DNA of 64,000 bases from GCA-002726655 sp046582185 (GCA_046582185.1 JAYGEX010000041.1:139773-203772); one strand, 5' to 3'; positions 8,336 to 16,580 are shown, counted from the stretch's first letter. Made by a program: numbers and translations. Notes: generated from the letters alone by a model not told the origin.

Positions 8336-10194
8336 AACTGATCTCAAGATTTTCAGTCCTTCTTCTCATTACCATGGCGGCAGGCTGTGCAGTTTCCACA
8401 GACGGCACAATTGTCGCCGGGCCTGCGATTTCAAAAGGCAAAGTGACAAGTGAAGTGAATGCAGACAGTAATCTGCCACTTAACGTGGCGGTGCTTCCAT
8501 TTGAAAACAGAACCGAGAGCGATTTTGCGTTTACAGTAGTTCGACGAACCATGGTTAATCATTTCTCCACTAAAAATTACCGGATGCTCCACTGGCGCGA
8601 CGTAGACAATCGCTTGTTATTGGCTGGTATCAACGGCGAGGCCGATTTGAGAGCAAAATCCACCGACGAGCTAAGGCAGATTCTCGGCGTGGACGGTTTA
8701 CTGTTCGGCAATATCACCCATTACAACAAGACATTCGCCGGTATCTACTCGCAAATCTCTGTAGGTGTTGAATTACGGTTTCTTAATGCGCAGGATGAAG
8801 TGGTGTGGCAAGTTAAGGATGTACAACGATCCCACGCCGGGGGTATATCGTCGAACCCTGTCGGGCTCATCATGAATGCGCTGGTCGCCGCAAAACATCT
8901 GTACGGCGATCTAAATTTATACCGGGCGGCAGATGATCTTGGCCGGGACCTTGCCAAGGATATGCCAGAACCACCAAGGGTTTCCCAGCGTGACAAGCCT
9001 GAAATCACCAACGTCGTGCACTCAGGCGTCGCCCAATACCTAAATTATGGCGATGTGCTTCAAATCGGGTTAGAAGGTACGGCCAATATGACTGCGGTCG
9101 CCTCAATTGATGGCATAGGTCTTGTAGACCTTGTTGAAGAGGAGCCTGGACAGTATGTCGGTAAGATCTCAATCGACAAGAAGCTCAATGTAACCGATAT
9201 CGCTGTCGTCGGACGACTACAGGATGACTTTGGCCAACAGAGCTCATGGGTTTCCCCTTACGGTTTACTGAATATTGACAATACCGCACCTGCCATTGTC
9301 ATGAATCTGACTGCGCAATCCATGTCCGGAGGCATTAACCTGGACTGGGACGCACCGGCTGGCAACGACACTGCTGCCTTCCTGGTGTCTTATGCAAAAA
9401 CCGAAACGGGTGAATCCATGGATCAACGCAGATCTAATGATTCAAAAATAACAATAGACTCCCTGCAGAATTTTCAGACTGTCTATGTTTCCGTTTCAGC
9501 CGTCGACAAGGCTGGAAACAAAGGCGAGGCCACAACAATCTCAGCGACGCCAGCCCCGGACCCAAGGTATGGCAGTGCCAATGAGCTCAATGGAAACCTG
9601 CCAGCAACCATCAGCGGCGTCCATAGATTGACGCTTAGCGGTAGTCCCTATTATCTGCGAGGCAAAACCACGATCGCAACCAATGGTGTATTGTTAGTTG
9701 GCCCAGGGGTTAAAATCATCGTTAGCCCCAAGGCAAAACTGTCAGTCATGGGTGAGATGCACGCCTTTGGTAATATCGAGCATCCAATTACAGTGACTGG
9801 CGACAACGGGCTGCCATTCGATGAATTCCTGATCCTGATGTCCAAACAAGCGGTAGCCTTAAAGGGCCTGAAGATAGACAACGGCGGCATCCCGATTCAG
9901 ATTACAGCGGGCAGCCCTCTGGTCAGCGACTGCGTACTCAGCAATAGTCAATTCAACGGACTGACTATCTCGGGTTCAGCACGGCCTATTATCAGAAACT
10001 GCATGATTAGTGGCGCCAAGGCCAGCGGCGTCATTGTCTCTGGTCAGGCGCAGCCACGATTTGAAAATAATACCTTTTCAAACAACGATCCATTCCAACT
10101 TCAAAATGGTTCAAACTATCAGGTTGATGTAAAGGGCAATACATTTGTACCGGAAATTTCGACCATGACATTTCTTGGTGATGTAAATTATTAG
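8332..10194 (+). CDS. Multidomain lipoprotein: GNA1162-like + Fn3-like + beta-helix
   Basis: 620 residues. Lipobox AAGC gives Cys19, and Ala at +2 suggests the outer membrane. Residues about 45-215 resemble the GNA1162/DUF799 lipoprotein fold (LNVAVLPFENRTESDFAF, then ELRQILGVDGLLFGNIT). Residues about 225-320 are beta-rich. Residues about 325-405 look like a fibronectin type III domain (GGINLDWDAPAGNDTAAFLVSYAK, VYVSVSAVDKAGN). The last 200 residues form a right-handed beta-helix of the pectate-lyase-like type (PLVSDCVLSNSQFNGLTISGSARPIIRNCMIS). It is the operon's largest surface or periplasmic component and might bind glycan or anchor the MCE bridge at the outer membrane. The domain combination is unusual; domain calls are by eye. 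Confidence 0.72.
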   Translation: MKLISRFSVLLLITMAAGCAVSTDGTIVAGPAISKGKVTSEVNADSNLPLNVAVLPFENRTESDFAFTVVRRTMVNHFSTKNYRMLHWRDVDNRLLLAGINGEADLRAKSTDELRQILGVDGLLFGNITHYNKTFAGIYSQISVGVELRFLNAQDEVVWQVKDVQRSHAGGISSNPVGLIMNALVAAKHLYGDLNLYRAADDLGRDLAKDMPEPPRVSQRDKPEITNVVHSGVAQYLNYGDVLQIGLEGTANMTAVASIDGIGLVDLVEEEPGQYVGKISIDKKLNVTDIAVVGRLQDDFGQQSSWVSPYGLLNIDNTAPAIVMNLTAQSMSGGINLDWDAPAGNDTAAFLVSYAKTETGESMDQRRSNDSKITIDSLQNFQTVYVSVSAVDKAGNKGEATTISATPAPDPRYGSANELNGNLPATISGVHRLTLSGSPYYLRGKTTIATNGVLLVGPGVKIIVSPKAKLSVMGEMHAFGNIEHPITVTGDNGLPFDEFLILMSKQAVALKGLKIDNGGIPIQITAGSPLVSDCVLSNSQFNGLTISGSARPIIRNCMISGAKASGVIVSGQAQPRFENNTFSNNDPFQLQNGSNYQVDVKGNTFVPEISTMTFLGDVNY

Positions 10195-10296
10195 CGAGCA
10201 CATTTAACCAGCATATATACCGGGCATACATTCGCAGCAAGAACGGTCAGTAACTTTTCAGTATGCAGGTCGTAAAAGTACAAGAAGGAAATCGCA

Positions 10297-11271
10297 ATGA
10301 AAAAACTACTATTTTCCATTTTACTTGCTTCCCTGAGCGCTCAATCTCACGCTGAGGAATATATTGAGTGGGTTGGCGCCAATAGTGGTGTTAACTGGAG
10401 TGCCGGTCAAATACAGGCGGAAGGCGCGGGTGTAGGCCCAGATAATGTGCCACCTAGTATGGCCAGAATGATGGCATGTCGTGCAGCAGTCCTGGACGCG
10501 CAGAGAAATCTGCTGGAATCAATTCAAGGCGTTCGCGTAGAAGGTACTACCATCGTCGCCAATATGATGATTGAAAGTGACATCATCAAAACCACCGTCA
10601 GCGGCTTACTGCAGGGTGCCCAGGTCATAAACAGGGAGCCCCAGTCAGATGGCAGTTGCACCGTCACAATGATAGCCCCCTTGGGTGGAAAATTCACAAC
10701 AGCCGTTTACAACGAAGTCTTCAAAGGCGAAACCCAACAAAATTCCCAGGTGATTTTCACACCTTTGGATGCGGTAGCAGCCTTCATAGATAGCGGATTG
10801 GAAATCTTGATTCCTCGGAGTTATGCCGCAGAAACCATGCCCTGGCAGGATTCAATCGATCGGCTGTCGCAAAGGATTTCCGCCTTGGAAGACCTGCTCA
10901 GCACGCATCCTGCAGTTGTTGAAGCGAGCAGCTCCGGGCCAACAGGATTGGTCATTGATGCACGGGGTAGCAACTTCATTCCATCAATGTCACCAAAGAT
11001 CCGCCAAATTCGCGCGGGCGTCATCTACCCTGCACCAAGGCATCAGATATCCAGACGCGAACGCGGCCAGCTGGTATCGCTGTTTACCCGGGATTTAAAT
11101 ACAGCACAAAGGCACCCCAGAGTCGGCGATAGACCCATCGTGCTTAAAGCACTTCGAACCTTCGGCTCGACAAGAACAGAAATCGTATTAGGCACAAAAT
11201 CATCAGATAGACTCATATCGTTAGTCAAGGCGGGCTTTCTCGATGATTCCGGTGTAATTATTGTCTTGTAG
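10297..11271 (+). CDS. LPP20-like secreted protein, paralogue 3
   Basis: 324 residues with signal peptide ending SHA-EE and ribosome site AGAAGGA. The mature start YIEWVGANSGVNWSAGQIQAEGAG parallels paralogue 2 (GGINWSKGIVYATGYG). The core ACRAAVLDAQRNLLESIQGVRV is the shared LPP20 motif. The C-terminal part has GLVIDARGSNFIPSMSPKIRQ and ends GVIIVL, again matching paralogue 2. A 102-base gap separates it from the lipoprotein gene, long enough for an internal promoter. Function unknown; three divergent copies in one operon suggest a hetero-oligomeric ring or layered assembly. Confidence 0.72.
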   Translation: MKKLLFSILLASLSAQSHAEEYIEWVGANSGVNWSAGQIQAEGAGVGPDNVPPSMARMMACRAAVLDAQRNLLESIQGVRVEGTTIVANMMIESDIIKTTVSGLLQGAQVINREPQSDGSCTVTMIAPLGGKFTTAVYNEVFKGETQQNSQVIFTPLDAVAAFIDSGLEILIPRSYAAETMPWQDSIDRLSQRISALEDLLSTHPAVVEASSSGPTGLVIDARGSNFIPSMSPKIRQIRAGVIYPAPRHQISRRERGQLVSLFTRDLNTAQRHPRVGDRPIVLKALRTFGSTRTEIVLGTKSSDRLISLVKAGFLDDSGVIIVL

Positions 11272-11321
11272 ATTGTTTGCTAATACGTCATCGTAGAATA
11301 AGTTCCATTAAGGAGATTGTC

Positions 11322-12179
11322 ATGAAAAATCGTTGGTCTATAGTGCTGCTTGTGTTGGCTTTCTCGCCATTTGCGATGGCAGACCAATCATCGATTACCA
11401 ACGCAGATGGTTATTCATGCATGGGCGTTGATCACTCCAGGAAAGAAACCGAGAATCTTGCCTTGCAGGATGCGAAGCGAAACGCCGTTGAATTTTCCAA
11501 GACCTATATTGAAAGTGAAACTCAAATGGAAAACTTTCAACTAAAAAGTGATCTGGTCAAGGCCTTTTCCAAAGCCAATGTGAAAGTCATTGAAGTACTC
11601 AATGAGAAATGGGACGACCCAAATACTGGCGATTGTTACAACATTAAAATTCAGGCTGAGGTCATTCCGGCAAAGGCAGAGATGCAAAAAATCGTCGCCA
11701 GCGGTGCGATGTTAGATGACCCACGCGCCCCCCTTAGCATCAAGGTCTGGACAAACAAAGATACCTTCAAGGAAGGCGAAGTAATGAAGATCTACCTGAA
11801 GGGCAACAAGCCTTTTTATGGAAGGCTCATTTATGTTGATGCCGCCGGAATCAATTTACAAATTTTACCTAACCCTTACCGCAAAGATAATTATTTTCAG
11901 GGCGGCGTCATATATGAAGTTCCCACTGGCACCGATAAGTTTGATCTCACCGTTAGTGCGCCCTTTGGCACTGAGAAGATTGTCCTCTATGCCAGTACCT
12001 CCCCTCTAGGCACGCTCGAAACCAAAAATCTGGGCCCCGTATTGCAGGTCGATGCACCAGTTAAGGAAATAGCAGCGCGAACCCGCGGAATTACCCTGAC
12101 GACGAGCAACAGTGAGACTAAAAAGAATCAGGTATCAGAATTTGCCGAGACTGTTGTTGAAATTCTCACCGGCTCATAG
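11322..12179 (+). CDS. Secreted DUF4384-domain protein with LPP20-like N-terminus
   Basis: 285 residues from the ATG at 11322, chosen for AAGGAG at 11310-11315 and an immediate signal peptide (cleavage AMA-DQ); an upstream start would bury the signal. Residues about 25-130 resemble the LPP20/FlgT-like fold (LQDAKRNAVEFSKTYIES, then KIQAEVIPA). Residues about 135-240 match DUF4384 (SIKVWTNKDTFKEGEVMKIY, LQILPNPYRKDNYFQGG, FDLTVSAPFGTEKIVLYAS), a beta-sandwich seen next to or fused to caspases and in envelope stress systems. It is the last gene of the operon. Its presence together with the caspase at 1-407 supports a functional link. Confidence 0.75.
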   Translation: MKNRWSIVLLVLAFSPFAMADQSSITNADGYSCMGVDHSRKETENLALQDAKRNAVEFSKTYIESETQMENFQLKSDLVKAFSKANVKVIEVLNEKWDDPNTGDCYNIKIQAEVIPAKAEMQKIVASGAMLDDPRAPLSIKVWTNKDTFKEGEVMKIYLKGNKPFYGRLIYVDAAGINLQILPNPYRKDNYFQGGVIYEVPTGTDKFDLTVSAPFGTEKIVLYASTSPLGTLETKNLGPVLQVDAPVKEIAARTRGITLTTSNSETKKNQVSEFAETVVEILTGS

Positions 12180-12232
12180 TTACTGGAATAGCACATAAGA
12201 TCCTGGGACTGACTTCAAACTATTACCGCAAA

Positions 12233-12865
12233 TCAGCCTTCGAATTGATGCCGGTAATAAGATGCCTCTATTCCGGCAATACTAAGGAACATACGCTCGA
12301 AGGGTTTAACCAGGTCCGGGTCTGCATGCTCAAAGGCCGCGTTGGTGAGAAGTGTCTCGCCACCTTCTGCGGTATCTTCGCCAAGCTTTGAGGCAAGATT
12401 CATCTCTTCTCCAAAATAACCTTCCATGGTTTCTGAATACAGGAGTTTTCCATATCCGATGCCAATACAAACCCTGAAGGGCTCTTTATGGGTCAGCATA
12501 ATATTGTTTTCCTTTACAACACTATGAGCTTTCATGGCTGCCCGAATTGCATCATCCGGATGGTTGAACACTGCGTATAAATTATCCGCTTCAAACTTGA
12601 ACTCGACATGGCTGTGTTCTTCAATAACGGGCTGTACTACGTTGCGCATCAATACCAGGCGTGTTAAAAAATGCAGGATGCCATGCTCTTCTGAAATGCG
12701 AGAGAAGCCACTTGAGTCCAATATCATGACAGCAACCGTCTGCCCATAACGCTCCCATATTTCTGCTTCGTGATCCACAGGATCAATCTTCTTTGCCAGA
12801 AGTTCGTCCAGATGATGAAACAGGTTAGTCATGGCTGTCTTCAACCTTGTTTTATCGGTAATCAC
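12233..12865 (-). CDS. Class III nucleotidyl cyclase-like domain protein
   Basis: 210 residues with almost only a cyclase homology domain. VAVMILDSSGFSRISEEHG and KFEADNLYAVFNHPDDAIRAA supply the two metal-binding aspartates, and GYFGEEMNLASKLGED aligns with the N-x-x-x-R segment, with the transition-state arginine replaced by lysine. It would make cAMP or cGMP from the nucleoside triphosphate if active. No sensor domain is attached, so it is likely a soluble monodomain form. The gene converges on the envelope operon and diverges from the TPR gene at 12919. Activity is uncertain because of the Arg-to-Lys change. Confidence 0.75.
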   Translation of the reverse strand: MITDKTRLKTAMTNLFHHLDELLAKKIDPVDHEAEIWERYGQTVAVMILDSSGFSRISEEHGILHFLTRLVLMRNVVQPVIEEHSHVEFKFEADNLYAVFNHPDDAIRAAMKAHSVVKENNIMLTHKEPFRVCIGIGYGKLLYSETMEGYFGEEMNLASKLGEDTAEGGETLLTNAAFEHADPDLVKPFERMFLSIAGIEASYYRHQFEG

Positions 12866-12884
12866 TTAGCATACTTGAGTCACT

Positions 12885-12906
12885 ACCATATTTACCATAT
12901 TTACCA
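12885..12906. repeat. 9-bp tandem repeat (ACCATATTT)
   Basis: ACCATATTT occurs twice head to tail and is followed by ACCAG. It sits between the divergent cyclase and TPR genes, about 20 bases before the TPR start. It may be part of an operator or a simple slippage product; the sequence does not decide. Confidence 0.5.
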
Positions 12907-12918
12907 GATACAAAACGA

Positions 12919-13617
12919 ATGATCCTGTTAAACAAAATCTACATCCTGGCTATCGCTCTCTTTGTTCTCGGAATTATTGTGCCGGGGATTAACGTCGCAC
13001 AGGACCTGTCGGCTTGTGTGATTGCACAGAAAGAGAAAAACAGAGGCAATCTTGAGCGAGCCCTGGAGCTGTATGCAACCTGCATCCAGGACGGTGAGCT
13101 AAAAGCCGGTAACAAGAGTGTCGCCCTGAGCAACCGGGGAAATATTCTATTGGAGCAGCAACACTACAATCGGGCTATTGCCGACTTCGATGAAGCAATG
13201 GCGTTGGACCCGGCGAACTCAAAGCCTGTCAATAACAGGGGGATGGCTTATCAATTCAAGGGCCTCTATAACGCTGCCATTGACGACTTTGAACGTGCCC
13301 TGGAGATGAACAAAGATCACCTTGATGCGGCGAATAATCTCGCCTGGGTAAGAGCCACCTGCCCTGTTACTTCGCTGCGAAATGGTGAGGCGGCACTGGA
13401 GATTTCCCTCGCTGTAAACGAGAAAACCAATTACCTAAGTGCAACGATGCTCGACACCCTGGCCGCCGCGTATGCGGAGGCAGGAGATTTCGACAAAGCC
13501 ATTGGTATTCAGGAAAAAGTAATAGCGCTAAGTGGTGAATCACCAAATGAGGAATCTGCAGACCGAATTGCACTTTATCGACAAGGTAAGCCTTATCGCG
13601 ACCTCAGTGGGCTATAA
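12919..13617 (+). CDS. TPR-repeat protein with N-terminal membrane signal
   Basis: 232 residues. Residues 1-27 are a signal peptide or anchor. Two clear TPRs follow (SNRGNILLEQQHYNRAIADFDEAMALDP and NRGMAYQFKGLYNAAIDDFERALEMNKD), then ANNLAWVRATCP and a further TPR pair (LDTLAAAYAEAGDFDKAIGIQEKVIAL), ending with a PYRDL motif often seen in short TPR proteins of proteobacteria. It is probably a periplasmic protein-interaction module. The methyltransferase gene follows after 12 bases and may be co-transcribed. Confidence 0.75.
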   Translation: MILLNKIYILAIALFVLGIIVPGINVAQDLSACVIAQKEKNRGNLERALELYATCIQDGELKAGNKSVALSNRGNILLEQQHYNRAIADFDEAMALDPANSKPVNNRGMAYQFKGLYNAAIDDFERALEMNKDHLDAANNLAWVRATCPVTSLRNGEAALEISLAVNEKTNYLSATMLDTLAAAYAEAGDFDKAIGIQEKVIALSGESPNEESADRIALYRQGKPYRDLSGL

Positions 13618-13629
13618 GCAAAATGAACG

Positions 13630-14169
13630 ATGACTATGGGCACGATGACTAATGTGCAGCCAAGTGATTGGGTTGTACGCGGCGCGCAGTACATCTCTGC
13701 TGGTGGTCATGTACTCGACCTGGCATGTGGCTCAGGAAGACATACTCGCCTGTTCCTGTCACTGGATTTTACGGTGACCGCAGTTGATATCGACGTATCT
13801 AGCTTAGGTGATATTGCAACAGACGCTCGATGTAAGGTGATACAGGCAGACCTCGAGAAGGATAATCCATGGCCACTATCCGAATGTTTCGATGCCGTCA
13901 TCATCACTAATTATCTATACCGCCCCCTCTACAAGTACATTCTGCAGTCCCTTCTACCGGGTGGCATATTGATCTATGAAACCTTTATGCGAGGCAACGA
14001 GCAATATGGAAAACCAAATAATCCCAGCTTCCTGCTGGAAGAAAATGAATTGAGCGATCAGTTCTCGGGAAGTATGGACATTCTGGGTTTTGAACAAGGA
14101 TTTGTCTATGAGCCGAAGCCTGCATGCGTACAGCGACTCTGTGCTCGCCGACTATGTACATCCGGATAA
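13630..14169 (+). CDS. Class I SAM-dependent methyltransferase
   Basis: 179 residues. Motif I VLDLACGSGRHTRLF binds SAM, AVDID is the acidic strand 2 end, and LPGGILIYETFMRGNEQYG follows the active region. The size and the C-terminal PKPACVQRLCAR resemble the small TehB-like methyltransferases of proteobacteria. The start could also be the ATG at 13645. The substrate is unknown; a small molecule is likely. It converges on the VOC relic, leaving about 40 bases between the ends. Confidence 0.78.
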   Translation: MTMGTMTNVQPSDWVVRGAQYISAGGHVLDLACGSGRHTRLFLSLDFTVTAVDIDVSSLGDIATDARCKVIQADLEKDNPWPLSECFDAVIITNYLYRPLYKYILQSLLPGGILIYETFMRGNEQYGKPNNPSFLLEENELSDQFSGSMDILGFEQGFVYEPKPACVQRLCARRLCTSG

Positions 14170-14207
14170 ACGTCAAAGATTATCCAGGGGCGCATGTTGT
14201 CAGGACA

Positions 14208-14561
14208 CTACTCGGAATGGAGCGCTATACGATTACCTTCACTATCAAGGACTATGGCTCTTTACCCGAATGTTCCAATTTCGTGTACTGGCTCCACAAT
14301 TTCGCCGCCATTATCTTTCGCAGCAATCTTAGCATCCTGAACTCTGCCATCGACATTAAAGTAAAGAAGTACGCCACTCTTCGAGGGTCGGTCTGCATCG
14401 CTCGTATACAGGCAACCCGAGATCTCTCCCTCTTCAAATGAAATAACAGCAACGCCTGGAAATTTTTCTATCACTTCAACATCCAGCACCCTGGAATAGA
14501 ATTTGATTGCACGACCAAGATCTGCAACAGGAATGTCGATCCAGGAAATACGATTTGCCAT
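14208..14561 (-). pseudogene. VOC/glyoxalase-family protein with in-frame TAA
   Basis: The first 99 codons encode a VOC-fold protein (ISWIDIPVADLGRAIKFYSRVL, then EIGTFG). A TAA at 14262-14264 interrupts it. Past the stop the same frame continues for 17 codons as RAIVLDSEGNRIALHSE, the usual end of this family, to a TAG at 14208-14210. In relatives the stopped position is normally an aromatic residue, so TAT or TAC to TAA is the likely change. The lost tail carries part of the metal-site strand. The ribosome site is strong (AGGAGG). It could still make a shortened protein, but loss of function is more likely. Confidence 0.78.
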
Positions 14562-14618
14562 CTTTTGTATCCTCCTCAGTACAACTGATGGAAGTAAGGG
14601 CGATATTCTTCACCGCAC

Positions 14619-14675
14619 ATCAGACGTTCTTGATCAGACCTTCTACAGCAGACCCTCTAACATCAGACCCAATAC
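14619..14675. repeat. Degenerate 14-bp tandem array
   Basis: Four units begin at 14619, 14633, 14647 and 14662, each starting ATCAGAC or AGCAGAC and separated by 14, 14 and 15 bases. The array lies between the 3' end of the methyltransferase gene at 14678 and the VOC gene start, so it may touch transcription of the VOC gene. Similar short-period arrays occur at 19015 and 61955. Confidence 0.5.
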
Positions 14676-14677
14676 AT

Positions 14678-15511
14678 TCAGTTTCGTTCGGCAACCCCGT
14701 AGCGCTCAATACCGTGGGCCTTATTGGTATCCACATCTGATACCACCGTCCAGGCGGTGGGGCGAATGTAGTTCGGTAAATCCTCGCTGCTTACAGCGGA
14801 TCTTAAGGGCTCGCTAATAATACGAAGCATCAGCTGCAGAACCTTGCGATCCTCCGGAATCGCATGGGAGAACATGAACCTGCTGCCAGACGGCGTACAT
14901 GCTGCTGCTTCCTTGAACAGATTGTGCACCTCCTCATCCTTCAGGTACATAAGCAGACCCTCCGCCACCAGGGCCGTGAATTGCGTCGCATCCCAACGTC
15001 CATCACTGGTCAAGACCTTCGAGAGCGATGCCTGCCCGAGATCGACAGCAATCTGGGTCATGTTCTCTGGCTGCCCAACTAATGCAACTCCCCTGGACTT
15101 GGCGACAGATGTCGCGGGATGGTCAACTTCGAAAAAGTGCACATCCGGATACTTCGGCGCAAGTCTTAAACATAATGAGTCAAAGCCAGCGCCCAGCACA
15201 AGAACCTGCCTGGCACCATCTTTAATGGCTCGCTCCACCTGCTCATTCATGAATATTTTTCGATGGCCAAAGCCTTCCCATTGCCCGGGCATCATTTGAT
15301 CCTGTATCTCATATACGCTGATCATCCACGGCTTCCTGGAGGCACGCATAAGGCCTGGGCCGTAACCAGGGGATCCCGAAGCCAGCAGCAGCTGCTCGGT
15401 AATTTCCACCAATTTCGGTGGCAGACGTTGCGCCCAGTCATCCTTAATACTCAAGGTGATATTGCTGAGGGCAACTTTAAGTGCCGTTTGGCTGATTCGA
15501 TCTTTTTTCAT
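14678..15511 (-). CDS. Leucine carboxyl methyltransferase-family SAM methyltransferase
   Basis: 277 residues. The LCM/PPM family signature is visible: residues near 90-120 read QVLVLGAGFDSLCLRLAPKYPDVHFFEVDHP, with the SAM-binding glycine motif and the acidic residue that contacts the ribose. FTALVAEGLLMYLKDEEVHNLF follows, and the end reads ERYGVAERN, also typical. Bacterial members methylate carboxyl or hydroxyl groups of small molecules, often polyketide-like; the substrate here is unknown. It stands alone, divergent from the ion channel gene. Confidence 0.82.
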   Translation of the reverse strand: MKKDRISQTALKVALSNITLSIKDDWAQRLPPKLVEITEQLLLASGSPGYGPGLMRASRKPWMISVYEIQDQMMPGQWEGFGHRKIFMNEQVERAIKDGARQVLVLGAGFDSLCLRLAPKYPDVHFFEVDHPATSVAKSRGVALVGQPENMTQIAVDLGQASLSKVLTSDGRWDATQFTALVAEGLLMYLKDEEVHNLFKEAAACTPSGSRFMFSHAIPEDRKVLQLMLRIISEPLRSAVSSEDLPNYIRPTAWTVVSDVDTNKAHGIERYGVAERN

Positions 15512-15750
15512 ACTTCGTGCTCTAAATACCGATATTTTTGCGCAGTCTCTCTATTCAATTTCTCTACGGGCTCTCTCTGCGAAGCTCATTAATTTTCCAG
15601 CCCACAATACTAAGTGAATTGCATTAATCAATATAGTGGACGGGAAAACTCAACTCTTAGGTACACAAAGCAACAGCGGGTGGGACGACTGTCTACTGTC
15701 ATTACATTTACCTACAGTACTTTTTTATACAGGAATGGGGCGTTCATCTA

Positions 15751-15773
15751 TATAATCCCGACTTTTTCGGGAA
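15751..15773 (+). promoter_or_regulatory. Putative -10 box and leader hairpin of the ion channel gene
   Basis: TATAAT at 15751-15756 is a perfect -10 hexamer, but no good -35 box stands at 17 bases. It is followed by a small hairpin (TCCCGA, loop CTTTT, TCGGGA, about 15756-15773) that ends a few bases before the ATG at 15780 and could cover the ribosome site. Upstream at about 15698-15721 there is another inverted repeat (TACTGT and ACAGTA). Confidence 0.35.
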
Positions 15774-15779
15774 TGTATG

Positions 15780-16580
15780 ATGTCGTGGCAAGGCCGGTTC
15801 GAACAGATAAGAAGTAATCGCTTCTTTGAAACTTTTATCATCGTAATCATTATCGCATCTGCGCTACTTGTTGGCGCCAAGACTTATGAGATATCGCCTC
15901 TTGTCATGTCGTTAATGGCCTAGCTCGATTTTGGGGTAACCCTGATTTTTATTCTGGAGATTACCGTTCGCTACCTCGGGGAAGAAGAGAAGCGAAAATT
16001 TTTCACCCAGGGGTGGAATATATTCAACACCTTGATAATCGTCGTCAGTCTTATACCCATCAACGACGCTGAAATGGTGTTGGTGGCTCGCTTGATAAGA
16101 GTCTTCAGGGTGTTGCGAATGGTGAGCATTATCCCTGAGTTGCGATTTCTGCTAAATAGCCTGCTGCTGGCATTGCCGAGATTAGGATATGTGGCGGCCT
16201 TACTTTTTATCATCTTTTACATATATGCAGCAGTAGGCAGTTTATTATTCGACACTATTAATCCCACGTTATGGGGTGATATTGCTATTTCAATGCTGAC
16301 CCTGTTTCGAGTGATGACATTCGAAGACTGGACGGACGTGATGTATGAAACCATGGAGGTTTATCCCCTCAGTTGGATTTTCTACATCTCGTTTATATTC
16401 CTCACGGCCTTTGCCTTCTTAAACATGGTTATCGGCATTATCGTTAATGTCATGGAAGAGGAACATGCAAAAGCAGTGACTGCCGACCCGGACCGCCACT
16501 CGCTTGAAAATATCCACGAGGAAATCCAGGAATTGAAGATGATGCTAGCCGAACTGAAACAGGATTCGACTGTCAGGTAG
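15780..16580 (+). pseudogene. Voltage-gated cation channel (BacNav type) with in-frame TAG
   Basis: Read through one stop, this frame gives 266 codons with the full six-segment plan of a homotetrameric bacterial voltage-gated channel: S1 (FETFIIVIIIASALL), S2 (GVTLIFILEITVRYL), S3, S4 with spaced arginines (ARLIRVFRVLRM), the pore with filter TFEDWTD (residues 180-186), S6 (FAFLNMVIGIIVNVMEEE) and a C-terminal coiled coil (LENIHEEIQELKMMLAELK). TAG at 15921-15923 is codon 48, just before S2. The filter is richer in acidic residues than the sodium-selective TLESW type, suggesting calcium permeation. A truncated S3-S6 product could start at 16032, but a working channel from it is unlikely. Confidence 0.8.

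Noticed and set aside
14090..14441. Open frames over the methyltransferase end and the VOC gene
   Set aside because: They run across two recognisable genes on both strands and show no family resemblance.
15694..15721. TACTGT ... ACAGTA as a LexA box upstream of the ion channel
   Set aside because: The spacing between CTGT and ACAG is 14, not 8, so it does not fit the LexA operator; it is only an inverted repeat.
15614..15817. Short open frame before the ion channel
   Set aside because: It lies in a promoter-like gap, lacks a ribosome site and has no coding character.
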